The notes beneath the pieces were generated by a model. The model worked only from the letters and a program-made list of their open reading frames with translations. It searched no databases and was not told the DNA's origin. From Branchipolynoe longqiensis (lineage: Eukaryota; Annelida; Polychaeta; Phyllodocida; Polynoidae), in contig JASIRB010000109.1 in NCBI GenBank assembly GCA_030323885.1, positions 170,945-234,944 on the forward strand: a DNA stretch of 64,000 nt, written 5' to 3'. The position numbers and the translations under genes are program-made. Of the stretch, positions 27,843 through 37,292 are shown piece by piece (the first letter of the stretch is position 1; each line of letters begins with the position of its first letter).

Positions 27843-28672
27843 AGCTACATAGTCCGATGAAAACATCAAATTTTCAAAAACCAAACCAATTATTTAGATT
27901 TGGTTCTACCTATTTAACTTAAGCCGTGTTCACACGGGCAATGTAAATCGATTCGTAGAAAGCGACTTGCCTAGTTCGCCTCACATTTGCCGTGTGAACG
28001 GACCTCTGAGGCGGATTAGGGCTGATTCGACTCACGTGATGCGCATCGTGTAAACCACCTAAGCGAGGTAGTCTACGTGAATCGATTCCTGTGATGCGGA
28101 TAATTTTGCCCGTGTGGACGCTCTGAGGCGGATTAAGCACCTCACACGCATGCGCAGTCGACACCTCAGGTTGTTGACTTTCCGGTCGATCAAAAGCGCA
28201 TATTATATAATTTAATTAATGAAACCGCTATCTATGCACAGATATTTTTTTTATCATTTATTTTTATGGCTTCACTGCCCAGCAGAAGTTTTGACCGTTC
28301 CAAACCAATACGATTCAGTAATTACATATCTAGGTCGAACCCACACTCTCTGGTGACGGCGTCGTCGAACCCAAAATGGCGCTGGTTAGTCTGTACTTGC
28401 TCATGCGCAGATATCCACTTCCGCCTCGCGCAGTGTCCGTGTGAACGGGTGCCTAATTCGCCTCACCTGATTCGATTTGCCTGATTCGCCTCACATTTTG
28501 CCCGTGTGAACACGGCTTAAGATACTGCTGCACTTGAAATATCTCAAAAGTTAGCCATTTAAAATAAAGGTCACTTTAAAATAAAAGTAAGGCAGGTTAT
28601 ACTTATAGCGATCAACCTAATATATTTATCTAAAAAGATGTCAAAAACTCAAAGCCATCGGACCATGCAACT
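27843..28672 (-). mobile_element. MITE-1, copy 3, split by MITE-3
   Basis: Starts AGCTACATAGTCCGATG sharing one TTAA with copy 2, and ends CATCGGACCATGCAACT, then TTGA (decayed TTAA). Interrupted at AACTTA/AGATACT by a 594-bp MITE-3. Confidence 0.8.
27923..28516. mobile_element. MITE-3, 594 bp, GCCGTGTTCACACGG ends
   Basis: Perfect 19-bp inverted ends GCCGTGTTCACACGGGCAA and TTGCCCGTGTGAACACGGC (the right copy carries one extra A-run inside), flanked by TTAA. The undisturbed MITE-1 sequence elsewhere reads AACTTAGATAC, so the target needs one extra A to be an exact TTAA duplication. The body repeats GATTCG, GCCTCA and CTGAGGCGGATTA in both orientations. 28147-28156 is CGCATGCGCA and 28372-28385 is CAAAATGGCGCTGG. 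Confidence 0.8.
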
Positions 28673-28756
28673 TTGAATAAGGAACCTAACAACATGATAT
28701 ATCATTAAAGCGAAGTTGAAATAGTTGTTTTTTAGTTTCTATAAAGAAAGAATCCA

Positions 28757-28980
28757 GACGGGATGGCCAAATGAGTTAGAGCGTCCGTCTCCTGTGTTTG
28801 GTACATCGTGGGGGTGATGGGTTCGAACCCTGGTTGAGTCAAACCAATGACTTAAAAATTGAAACTTGGCGCTTCCTAGCCAGGCACTCGGCATTATTAG
28901 GATAGGGCAAGGAACAGTGGAATGAGGAAGACCAAATTGTCCACGATTGAAATTTCCCCTGCTTAAACAACTAATGGACC
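28757..28980 (+). mobile_element. SINE-A, type-L head with type-2 tail
   Basis: Complete head (GACGGGATGGCCAAATGAGT, B box GGGTTCGAACCC), body to GGATAGGGCAAGGA, then the alternative tail ACAGTGGAATGAGGAAG and AATTTCCCCTGCTTAAAC. This shows that the type-2 tail belongs to a real, head-to-tail SINE form. Confidence 0.8.
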
Positions 28981-29044
28981 CCAAAAAAAATCTGTGGCGA
29001 ACTTTATAATAAACAAAGCACTTCACAATAAAGAAGTGGTACTA

Positions 29045-30625
29045 TTCCCATCACCCCCCCCCCCCCCAACACACACACACACTAGTAGCCCCCCCCCCCC
29101 ATCCCCTCTCCCCCTCCTCCTCTCGTCTGCGAATGTGCAATGTATCAGAACAGAAAACCATCCATAATAACAATACAAAGCAGACTCATCTCCTACACAC
29201 ACTACCTTCCCCATACCCTGGCCCCATTCCCTCCCTCCCCCTCCCCTCCCTTCCCCTTCCCCCTCCCTTTCCATCTCCCCCTCACTCTCCCCGTCTCCTC
29301 CCCTTACCACCTCTCTCTTCCCACTCCACTTTAGTCTCACCTCTTCCCATCCCCTCATCCTGTCGTTATCTTTCCTCTCCTCTCCTCTCCTCTCTGTTCT
29401 CCCTCCCTCTCCACTCATGCACTCGCCCTCCCCTCTTTGGCAACCCCTCCCTCCACTCTTTGGCAACCCCTCCCTCACCTCTTTGGCAACCCTCCCTCCT
29501 CTCTTTGGCAATCCCTCTCTCACCTCCCTCACCTCCATCCCCTCCCTTCCCTCCCTCAATTCCCTCCATTCCCTCCCCGCGTCCTCCTCCCTTCCCTTCG
29601 TCTCCACTCCCTACTTCCCCTTCCCCTCCCCCTCCAGCCCCCCCCACCCCACTTTCCTCCTCTCCTTCTCCTCCCATCCCTCCCCTCCTCTTCCTTCCCC
29701 TCCCTTCCCCTTGCCATGCTCTCCCCTACTTTGCCGTCCCATCCTTACCCCTCCCCGTCCCCCTCCGCCTTCCTATCCAGCCCGCCTCCTGCCCTTCACA
29801 CTCCTGCATATCACCCTCACTGCTTCCTTCCCCTCCCGCTCCCCTGTCCCCTCTCCTCTCCTCCCCACTCCTCTCCCCTCCTCCTCCCTCCCCCCCTCCC
29901 TCCCCCCTCCACCTCCTATCCTCTCCTCTCCCCTCCCCTCCTCCCTCTCCCCCCCCTCCTCCCTCCCTCTCCTCTCCCCTCCTCTCCTCCTCCCCTCCCC
30001 CTCTCCCTCCTCTCCTCCCCTCCCCCTCCCCCCCCTCCTCCCCTCCCCTCCTCTCCTCCTCCCCCCCCCCCCCTCCTCTCCCTCCTCCCCTCCCCCTCCC
30101 CCCCCCCCTCCTCTCCCCTCCCCCTCCTCTCCCCTCCTCTCCTCTCCCCCCCCTCTCCCCTCCTCTCCCTCCCCTCCCCTCCTCCTCCCCCCCCCCCTCC
30201 CCCCTCCCCCCTCTCCTCCCCTCTCCCCTCCTCCCCCTCCCCTCCCCTCCCCTCCCCTCTCCCCTCCCCCCTCCCTCCCCCTCCCCTCCCCCTCCTCCTC
30301 TCCTCCCCCTCCCCTCCCCCCCCTCCCCTCCTCCCCCCCTCCCCCTCCGCCCCCTTCCTTCACCCCTGTCCCCTCTCCTCTCCTCTCCTCTCCCCCCTCT
30401 CCTCTCCTCTCCTCCCCTTCATCCCCTCTCGCCCCCCACTTCCCCTCTCTCCCCCTCCCTTCCCATCACACTACCCCTCCCCCTCCCTTCCCACCACACT
30501 ACCCCTCCCCCCTTCCCACCACACTTCCCCTCCCTCCTCCCTTCCCACCACACTACCCCTCCCTTCCCACCTCACTTCCCCCCCCCCCCATCCCTTCCCA
30601 CCACTCTGCCCCCCCTCTACAGTAC
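29045..30625. repeat. 1.6-kb C/T-rich tract
   Basis: Plus strand almost only C and T. 29437-29520 holds a TTTGGCAACCCCTCCCT repeat (about five units of 26-29 bp). 30470-30610 holds CCCTTCCCACCACACTACC units of 20-33 bp. The central part is irregular CCTCTCCCC. Three overlapping Pro/Ser/Leu ORFs of over 400 codons are artefacts. Confidence 0.95.
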
Positions 30626-30639
30626 AACCAGCGTCCACA

Positions 30640-30806
30640 GCCCGCATGCAGTTCACATCTCCGCAGTGGTTGTTGACGCCCTCTCGTGTCATTTTCCCGA
30701 ACTAGACACTGACCGAGATTTGACCTTTGATCTCCAATTCTGGCCTTGACCTCTGGCTTTGAACTCTGGCCTTGACCTCTGGCCTTGACCTCCTCGGTGG
30801 CGCAGG
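30640..30806 (+). promoter_or_regulatory. Nuclear-receptor-like half-site cluster and splice donor
   Basis: Four TTGACCT-type sites between 30719 and 30792 (AGGTCAA on the minus strand). Two sit in TGGCCTTGA contexts, which match the extended YCAAGGYCA site of SF-1/ERR-type receptors. Directly after is GCGCAG followed by GTGAGTCGG, a full consensus splice donor at 30806. Stops occur in all frames before it, so at most a non-coding first exon. The repetition CTCTGGCCTTGACCT may equally be a short minisatellite. Confidence 0.25.
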
Positions 30807-30824
30807 TGAGTCGGTAGCGTGAGT

Positions 30825-30955
30825 GAGTGTGTGTGTGGGGGGGGGGAGGAGTGAAGGGAAATGTGGGGGGGGGGGGAGCGTCCACCACTCTAACGGCACC
30901 GAATCAACGGGAAGAGACAACGGCGGGGGTGGGGGGGGGGGGGGGGGGAGGGGGA
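30825..30955. repeat. G-runs and GT repeat
   Basis: TG repeat then G-runs of 11-18 in three blocks. Confidence 0.8.
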
Positions 30956-30967
30956 GGTTAGTTTAGT

Positions 30968-31250
30968 TGGTTGTTGGAGTTTTACATCCTGGCAACATCT
31001 ATGGTCATATCAGAACGGGTACCGACTTGTGACAGTGTGCACTCGTGGTGCCTTTTATAGTGCTGCCCCACTGGGAAATCAGGCCGGTAGCAGCATGACC
31101 CGATTATCCACTCAGTTGCATTATCCTAATACTGAGCTACCCAGTCATTGTCCTATCCTAATAATGCCAAACACCAGGCTAGGTAGCGTCAAGTATCTAT
31201 TTTGTAAGTCATTGGTTTGACTGGACCGGGAATCGAGCTCCCAACCTTCC
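30968..31250 (-). mobile_element. SINE-A, reverse
   Basis: GTTGGTTGTTGGAGTTTTAC, body, to CATTGGTTTGACTGGACCGG and inverted B box GGAATCGAGCTCCC (type-R head), then a G-run. Confidence 0.8.
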
Positions 31251-31387
31251 ACCGCCCTTCCACCCATTGGGGGGGGGGGGGGGGGCGTCCTAATCATTGG
31301 AATAGCCATGCTTCTTATGCAATCAACCTACCTGTGTATGTTGCATTTCACCTGGGGAGGTCAGTGCACCTCACTGCACCCGTGGAC

Positions 31388-31735
31388 CAGACAGGATGGT
31401 CGAATGAGTTTAGCCTCCATCTCTCGTTTTGGTAGATCGTGGGATACAAACCCATGGGTTTGAAACCTGGTCGAGTCAAACCGATGACTTAATAATTTAT
31501 ATGTGTCGCTTCCGAGCCAGGTGCGAGGCATTATTAGGATGGGCAAGGAGTGGCTGGCTCAGTGCCAGGATAATGTGACTGAGTATCCGACTCAGGTCAT
31601 GGTGCTGGCAGCCTGGTCTCCCAGTGGGGCAGCACTGTAAAGTCACCATGAGTGCACACTTTCACAAGTCGGTACCCATCCGATATGACCTTAGATGTTA
31701 CCATGACGTAAAACTCCAACAACCAACCAACTACC
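31388..31735 (+). mobile_element. SINE-A, type-L head, full length
   Basis: CCAGACAGGATGGTCGAATG, B box GGGTTTGAAACC, body, tail AAACTCCAACAACCAACC. Confidence 0.85.
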
Positions 31736-31817
31736 CCTGTCTACACTGGTTCCCCTGGAATAGTAAGTCTGGTCCATACTTACACGGTACACACAAAATA
31801 CAACACCTGGTTTATAC

Positions 31818-32022
31818 AGTTTCCTGGTCATCACACCAATGTGCACAGTTTCCTGGTCCTCGCACGAATGTGTGCAGTTTCCTGGTCATCGCACCAATGT
31901 GTACAGTTTCCTGGTCATCGCACCAATGAGTACTGTTTCCTGGTCATCGCACCAATGTGTGCAGTTTCCTGGTCATCGCACCAATGAGTACAGTTTCCTT
32001 GTCATCGCACCAATGTGCACAA
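31818..32022. repeat. 27-bp minisatellite, about 8 units
   Basis: Units CAGTTTCCTGGTCATCGCAC followed by CAATGTG or CAATGAG. The plus-strand ORFs here (VSWSSHQ repeats) are artefacts. Confidence 0.9.
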
Positions 32023-32268
32023 ACCAATGACTTAAATATTGATACTTGTCACTTCCTAGCCTGGCACTCAGCATTACTAGGATAGGGCAAGGACTGGTTC
32101 GCTCAGTGTCAGGATAATGTGACTGAGTGGGATATCAGGTCATGGTGCTGGCGGCCTGATTTTCCAGTGGGGCAGAACTATAAAGTCGCCATGAGTGTGC
32201 ACTGTCACAAGTCGGTACCCGTCCTTATATGACCTTAGATGTTGCTAGGACGTAAAACAACAAACAAA
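32023..32268 (+). mobile_element. SINE-A without head
   Basis: Starts AAACCAATGACTTAAATATT immediately after the minisatellite and runs to AAAACAACAAACAAAAGCC. Confidence 0.8.
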
Positions 32269-32359
32269 AGCCATATACCCGAGTCTATATACTTATTATA
32301 CGATCTGGGAACCCTGCCTGTAATGGGGCTTTCTGTATGCAATCTTACACAGATTGAGA

Positions 32360-32517
32360 GCGTGCCACATGACGCAAGTCGCGTGACGCAAGTCGCGTGA
32401 CGCAAGTCGCTGACGCACGCAAGTCGCGCGACGCACGTCATGTGACACACTCACGTCGTGTGACGCACGCGTGACGCACGTCGCGTGACACACGTTGCAT
32501 GTCATGCGACGCCCCAC
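32360..32517. repeat. CpG-rich ~14-bp minisatellite (GTCGCGTGACGCAA)
   Basis: About ten decaying units of ACGCAAGTCGCGTG or ACGCACGTCGTGTG. Each intact unit holds TGACGCA, a bZIP/CREB-like half-site, and two CpGs. Confidence 0.85.
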
Positions 32518-32609
32518 ACATCAATTGGAGTATCGGCTTCATCAAATTAAATGCCGTGACAGTAGAGATTATACTTACTCTACAACTGGTTCATCAAAGG
32601 CTGTGGTTT

Positions 32610-32812
32610 GCGCTGTCCTGTCTGTAGGAAAGTGCATATAAAAGACCCCTTGCTGCTTATCAGAAAGAGTAGCCTATGAGGCGGCAGTTGGTTTCCTCCA
32701 AAGAAACATGTCAGCATGACCGTATGTTTGACGTCCAATACCTGATGATAATGTCAAATATCCAGCCGATGATAAAAATCAATGCGCTCTAGAGAGAGGC
32801 GTTGTTAAAGCT
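32610..32812 (+). mobile_element. SINE-D 3' part
   Basis: GTGCATATAAAAGACCCCTT, GCTGCTTATCAGAAAGAGTA, GTTTGACGTCCAATA, ATCAATGCGCTCTAGAG, GTTGTTAAA. This tail (TTTGACGTCCAATAGCCGATG and CGTTAAACAAAAC) resembles SINE tails I associate with molluscs and other marine invertebrates; the published family name is uncertain. It is interrupted by MITE-1 copy 4 and resumes at about 33158 (ATAAAACAAACTTTCC). Confidence 0.7.
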
Positions 32813-33153
32813 GCATAGTCCAATGAAATATCAAATTGTCAAAACAAGACCAATTATCTAGATTTGATTTTACATATCTAACTTAGATACTGATGCACTT
32901 ATTTAGCATTTGTTTCTGCATAGAAGGCAATATTGAGTCAATTTAACAGAACCTGTTACTGCAGAAGTCTATGGTGTCAGAGTTTTGGCAAGCTTGCCAA
33001 AACTTATTTTCCATGTTTGCACTAGAAATATCTCAAAAGTTTACCATTTAAAATAAAAGTAACTGAGCTAATGTAATGCAGATACTAGTGATCGATCTAA
33101 TATATTTATCTCAGAAAAAATACTGAAATTCAAAACCATCGGACTACGCAACT
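32809..33153 (-). mobile_element. MITE-1, copy 4, inserted in SINE-D tail
   Basis: 345 bp, AGCTGCATAGTCCAATG to CATCGGACTACGCAACT, with TTAA on both sides (32805-32808, 33154-33157). The host SINE-D tail continues beyond. Confidence 0.85.
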
Positions 33154-33182
33154 TTAAATAAAACAAACTTTCCTTCAGATTA

Positions 33183-33715
33183 TGCCTCCGCCCGGTGTAA
33201 AGATTTCAAATTCCCCCCACATTCAAGTTCTCCACCGGGAACTTGAAAACGTTTTCAAATTCCTCCCAGGGGAATTTGAAAACGTTTTCAAATTCCCTCC
33301 CTCGTTTTAGCTTTCCCTCCCCCCCCCCCCCATTTTTTGGGGAATTCTCTTTATTTTTGCTATTTTTTGTTATTTTTTTGTTATTTTTCATGACAAATAT
33401 TATAATATACAGAGAATAGCATAATGGAAATTATTACTAGTACAATAAAACATATTTAACCACAAATGACGCAAAAAGTCTCCAAGATGGTTAAGAAAAA
33501 AATATTATAGGTCTGAAATTTAAAACGTTTTTAAAAGTTTTTTTAAACAATTTTAAATTCCCGGAGGGGGGAATTTGAAAATAGGGGGAGGAATCTGAAA
33601 ACTGTTGTTAAGTTCCCCCCCAGGAATCTGAAAACGTTTTAAATTTCCCTAGAGGGAAGTTAAAAACGTTTTCAAATTCCCGGGGGGGGGAACTTGGGAA
33701 GGGGGGGAAGTTGAA
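33183..33715. repeat. Palindromic repeat block around GAAAACGTTTTC
   Basis: Repeated AATTTGAAAACGTTTTCAAA palindromes (centres at about 33250, 33284, 33630, 33675). The 26 bp at 33271-33296 are a perfect palindrome. G-run/C-run pairs sit beside them. It could form cruciforms. Likely a foldback element, or one inverted array split by about 250 bp of AT-rich sequence (33340-33530). Confidence 0.7.
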
Positions 33716-33719
33716 ATCG

Positions 33720-34330
33720 TTACTCAGCGTCGGTGGGAGGCGAGGGCATGGCGGGAGGAGGCGGAGTGGGGCGGGAGGCCGGCAGCACTTGGCGGCAGGA
33801 GACGGGAGACGAGAGGCGGGGAGCAAGGCAGGAAGCACGGCCGGGCTATATAGGCGGGCGGCGCGGGGTGGGAGGCGGGAAGAGGGAGGCGGGAAATGCG
33901 CCAGGGAGACGAGATGAGATGAGATGAGAGGCAGGGCGGGGGACGGGGCGAGGAGGCGGGGCGCAAGGCAGGAAGCACGGCCGGGCGATAGGCGGGCGGC
34001 GCCGACCGCGGGGCGGGAGACGGGGAGAGGCGGGGCTTGGCAGGGCGGCCGGGCGATAGGCGGGAAGGGCGGCGGGAAGCGCGGCGGGGCGGAAGGCGGG
34101 GGAAGGCGGGGGATGTGGCCGGGCGGAAGGCGGGAGGCGCGGCACGAGAGGCGGGGACCGGACGGGAGCCGGGTCGTTGCGGGGCCGGGCGGGAGGAGGC
34201 GCGGTGCTGGCCGCGAACCGGCGGCGGGCGGCAGGTGTGGCGGCTCCGGGAGAGTGTCTCTCCGTCTGAGCGGTCTCACCCGGCCTTTATACAAACACAC
34301 AACACCGGGACATCGGCAAGGAGCCACATA
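33720..34330. repeat. CpG-rich GGCGGGAGGC minisatellite-like block
   Basis: About 600 bp of very high GC and CpG. Two longer duplicates (AGGCAGGAAGCACGGCCGGG at about 33827 and 33967). A (GAGAT)n run occurs at 33911. Could act as a CpG island, but the repeat structure explains the composition. The 239-codon Pro/Arg ORF is not credible. Confidence 0.7.
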
Positions 34331-34334
34331 GACA

Positions 34335-35115
34335 GGTAGCCATGGGTAGTGTGGTGATATCAGGGAGCCTAGGTGGTGTAATGGTTAGCACACTGGCCCG
34401 GAATGCAAAGAGATGTGGGGTCGAGTCACACTCTAGGTGCAATATTTCCCATTTTCATCACCCCCATGGCACTGGTTGCCGTGACCATGATGCTGTACAA
34501 GCTACGTGCTGTATAGTTGTTGAATCTACCCTGTGTATGCATATCTAAGTGCATTGCCTGTATGTATGTAATTGTAAGCATTAAAATACTTACAATTCCA
34601 TGGGGACGAGTGTAGTAGTCTGCACTGACCTCTCAGGAAAGGAGCCACATAGACAGGTAGGCATGGGTAGTGTGGTGATATCAGGGAGCCTAGGTGGTGT
34701 AATGGTTAGCACACTGGCCCAGAATGCAAAGAGATGTGGGTTCGAGTCCCACTCTAGGTGCAATATTTCCCATTTTCATCGCCCCCATGACAGTGGTTGC
34801 CGTGACCATGATGCTGTACAAGCTATGTGCTGTATAGTTGTTGAACCTACCCTGTATATGTAAAAGTATGTTGCATTGCCTGTATGTATGTAATTGTAAG
34901 CATTAAAATACTTACAATTCCACGGGGACGAGTGTAGTAGTCTGCACTGACCTCTCAGGCAAGGAGCCGCATAGACAGGTAGGCATGGGTAGTGTGGTGA
35001 TATCAGGGAGCCTAGGTGGTATAATGGTTAGCACACTGGCCCGGAATGCAAAGAGATGTGTGTTTGAGTCCCGCTCTAGGCGTAATATTTCCCATTTTCA
35101 TCACCCCCATGTAAT
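34335..35115 (+). mobile_element. SINE-C tandem trimer, 321-322 bp period
   Basis: Heads at 34367-34438, 34688-34759 and 35010-35081. Each head is 72 nt, as in a tRNA. GCCTAGG and TCTAGGC form a full acceptor stem, D-loop box TGGTGTAATGGTTAGCAC, T arm GTGGG-TTCGAGT-CCCAC or CCCGC. The anticodon arm is decayed (only 3 of 5 pairs), the anticodon position would read GGA, and U33 is lost. These are not tRNA genes. The third unit stops at CATCACCCCCATG. Confidence 0.85.
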
Positions 35116-35119
35116 ATAT

Positions 35120-35335
35120 ATGGTTGGTTGTTGGAGTTTTACATCCTGGCAACATCTAAGGTAATATCAGGACGGGTACCAACTTGTGACAGTGTGCACT
35201 CATGATGACTTCATAGTGCTGCCCCACTGGGAGACCAGGCCGCTAGCACCATGATCTAATACCCCACTCAGTCACATTATCCGAATATTTGGCCAACCAG
35301 TCCTTTCCCTATCCTAATAATGCCGAATCGGCAGA
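35120..35335 (-). mobile_element. SINE-A body, reverse, fused to a forward head
   Basis: Tail GGTTGGTTGTTGGAGTTTTA, body to CCTATCCTAATAATGCC (about 35335). At that point the sequence switches to a forward type-R head (35335-35395: GAATCGGCAGAGCGCAGGCC, GGTTCCCGGTCGAGTCAAAC). Confidence 0.8.
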
Positions 35336-35399
35336 GCGCAGGCCTCCTGTGTGGAAGATTGCGAATTCGGTTCCCGGTCGAGTCAAACCAATTGTAAAA

Positions 35400-35963
35400 T
35401 ATTCCGATAAAACGCATTGGTGGGAAATGTGAAATGGCATATAAAGGAATATAAATGGTCTATTAATGTAAATGATGTATAGGGCCAGGTGCATGAATGT
35501 ATTTATGTAGTTGCTGGTGACTCTTTACTTGTAGTCAATAGTCATTGTGTATTAGATAGATAGTGTGAAAGGGGCACTATTGTTAGTGTGTAAGGAGCTC
35601 AAGAGCTCTACTCACTACCCCCTCCCCTCCAACTGTTAGTCACGCATCACCACACACACACAGCAGGCAGGTGCAGGCCGAGCAGCCACATGGCATGGTG
35701 GTGCTGGGTAGATCACAGTAGCCTTGGTGACACAAGAATGCTTACTGTTTATTGGTGGAACTAGAAATGCTTGTTGCTGATTGGAGATAATGATCAGGTG
35801 GTATGCCATATCAGATCCATGTACCACTATATAATAATAATAAACCTGAGGGTGGAAGCTCTCACTCTACTTTCACTCTTTATACTCTTCCTTTCTCTCC
35901 TTGCTTGTATTAATTTCATATAGCCTGCCTACACAAACCACAGATGCCAGCCGTCGACTTTAC
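35400..35963 (+). other. Unassigned; possible LTR-like end
   Basis: No gene. 35581-35963 starts TGTTAGTGTGTAAGGAGCTC, has TATATAATAATAATAAACC (TATA-like then AATAAA) at about 35829, a pyrimidine-rich end and GACTTTACA. A TG...CA solo LTR is possible, but no matching target duplication was found. Confidence 0.2.
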
Positions 35964-35964
35964 A

Positions 35965-36228
35965 CAATGACTTATATAATTGATAGTGATACTTGTCGCT
36001 TCCTAGCCTGGTGCTCGACATTATTAGGATAGGGCCAGGACTGGTTGGCTCAGTGTCAGGATGATGTGACTGAGTGGGATATCAGGTCATGGTGCTGGTA
36101 GCCTGGTCTCATAGTGGGGCAGCACTATGAAGTCACCATAGGTGCGCACTGTCACAAGTCGGTACCTGTGCTGATATGACCTTATATTTTGCTAGGGCAT
36201 AAAACAACAACAGACAAACAAACAAATC
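35965..36228 (+). mobile_element. SINE-A without head
   Basis: ACAATGACTTATATAATTGA, body, tail AAAACAACAACAGACAAACA. Confidence 0.8.
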
Positions 36229-36595
36229 GTCGGACTATGCAACTTTAAAGTTGCATAGTCCGATGGTGTTGAGTTTCTGTAATTTTTCTGAGATAAATAG
36301 ATTAACCTGACTGTTATAATCGACCTTACTTTAGCTTCAAGTCCTGTTTATTTTAAACAGTTATGTTTTGAGATATTTGAAGTACTAGCATGTCAAATTA
36401 GTTTTGGCAAGCTTGCCAAAACTCTGACACCATAGGCTTTAGCAGTAACAGGTTCTATTAAACTGCCTCAGTATTCCCTGTTATGTGGCAACAAATGCTT
36501 CATACATGCATCAGTATCTAAGTTAGATATGTAGAATCAATTCCAGATAATTGCTTTGGTTTTGAAAAGTTGAAGCTTCATCGGACTATGCAGCT
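36229..36595 (+). mobile_element. MITE-1, copy 5, with remnant of another copy
   Basis: 36249-36595 is a full copy (AGTTGCATAGTCCGATGG to CATCGGACTATGCAGCT) with TTAA at 36245-36248 and 36596-36599. Directly to its left is the last 18 bp of a second copy (TCGTCGGACTATGCAACT) sharing the same TTAA. Confidence 0.85.
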
Positions 36596-36669
36596 TTAAT
36601 TAAAGGGTAAATTTGGGGGGGGGGGTGAAGGGAGATAGACAAGTGGAGGTCTCCACCTAAAACACCCAG

Positions 36670-36715
36670 AGCCTTAGATGTTGCCAGGATGTAAAACTCC
36701 AACAACCAACCAACC
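36670..36715 (+). mobile_element. SINE-A 3' tail only
   Basis: GCCTTAGATGTTGCCAGGAT, then AAACTCCAACAACCAACC. Confidence 0.65.
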
Positions 36716-36814
36716 CAGAGCCATATTTTCCATAATGGTGGCATACGAGCTGAAGGCCAAGGTGCTAAAGCAAGCTCCCATTGGTCATATCGTCAAAGTA
36801 GTTTAGTACTACCA

Positions 36815-37030
36815 CATGGCAGCGATGTTGATTACGCTGACCACTGTTTGCTAAGAAGTAGCAACAGGTGGCAGCACGTTAGGTTGAATAGTCCCTAGGG
36901 TTGACTGTTCTACCCGTTGCTAGTGGCCACCCCTTGAGGGAGGTTACATGTTACCTGGCTAGTCAGTGACAGGTCATTCCTATTCTAAACTTGACTGAAT
37001 AAACCACAGAGCACCCTGGGGTTTGACGCA
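36815..37030 (+). repeat. Dispersed repeat R2, copy 2
   Basis: GATTACGCTGACCACTGTTT, GGTGGCAGCACGTTAGG, ACTGAATAAACCACAGAGC. Homologous to 8430-8670. Confidence 0.4.
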
Positions 37031-37095
37031 ATCTCAGTGTTATTGTTTTATTCCTAAATAATACTGGCATAAGACTTTATCCGGCACATATGTAT

Positions 37096-37273
37096 CAGTA
37101 AAACCTCTCTAAATCGACTGACATTGGGACCAACTTTAAGTGGTCCATTTAGGGAAGTGGTCAGCTTAGGGAGTTGGAATATGGTTATAATGGTATTGGT
37201 GGGATGCAAATAAAGCGATCGATATAAGGGAATGGTCGATCTGTGGAGATGGTTGGTTAGAGAGGTTTTACTG
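37096..37273 (+). mobile_element. Tigger-like MITE, copy 3
   Basis: CAGTAAAACCTCTCTAAATC to GAGAGGTTTTACTG, 178 bp, identical layout to 7810-7987. The flanking TA is changed. Confidence 0.8.
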
Positions 37274-37292
37274 TCTATATATATGTGTATAT

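Noticed and set aside
29133..30749. 538-codon Pro/Ser ORF and overlapping 419- and 422-codon ORFs
   Set aside because: Three overlapping frames of the same C/T tract. Stop codons are rare because the plus strand lacks A and G.
33608..34327. 239-codon Pro/Arg/Ala ORF in the CpG-rich block
   Set aside because: High GC suppresses stops and the opposite strand is open too; duplicated minisatellite segments explain it.
34367..34438. Genuine tRNA gene
   Set aside because: The 72-nt head has good acceptor and T arms, but the anticodon stem has only three pairs, U33 is missing, and the same head recurs within a 322-bp repeat unit.
35581..35963. Solo LTR
   Set aside because: TG...CA-type ends and TATA/AATAAA order fit, but no target duplication or second copy was found in the window; kept only as a weak possibility.
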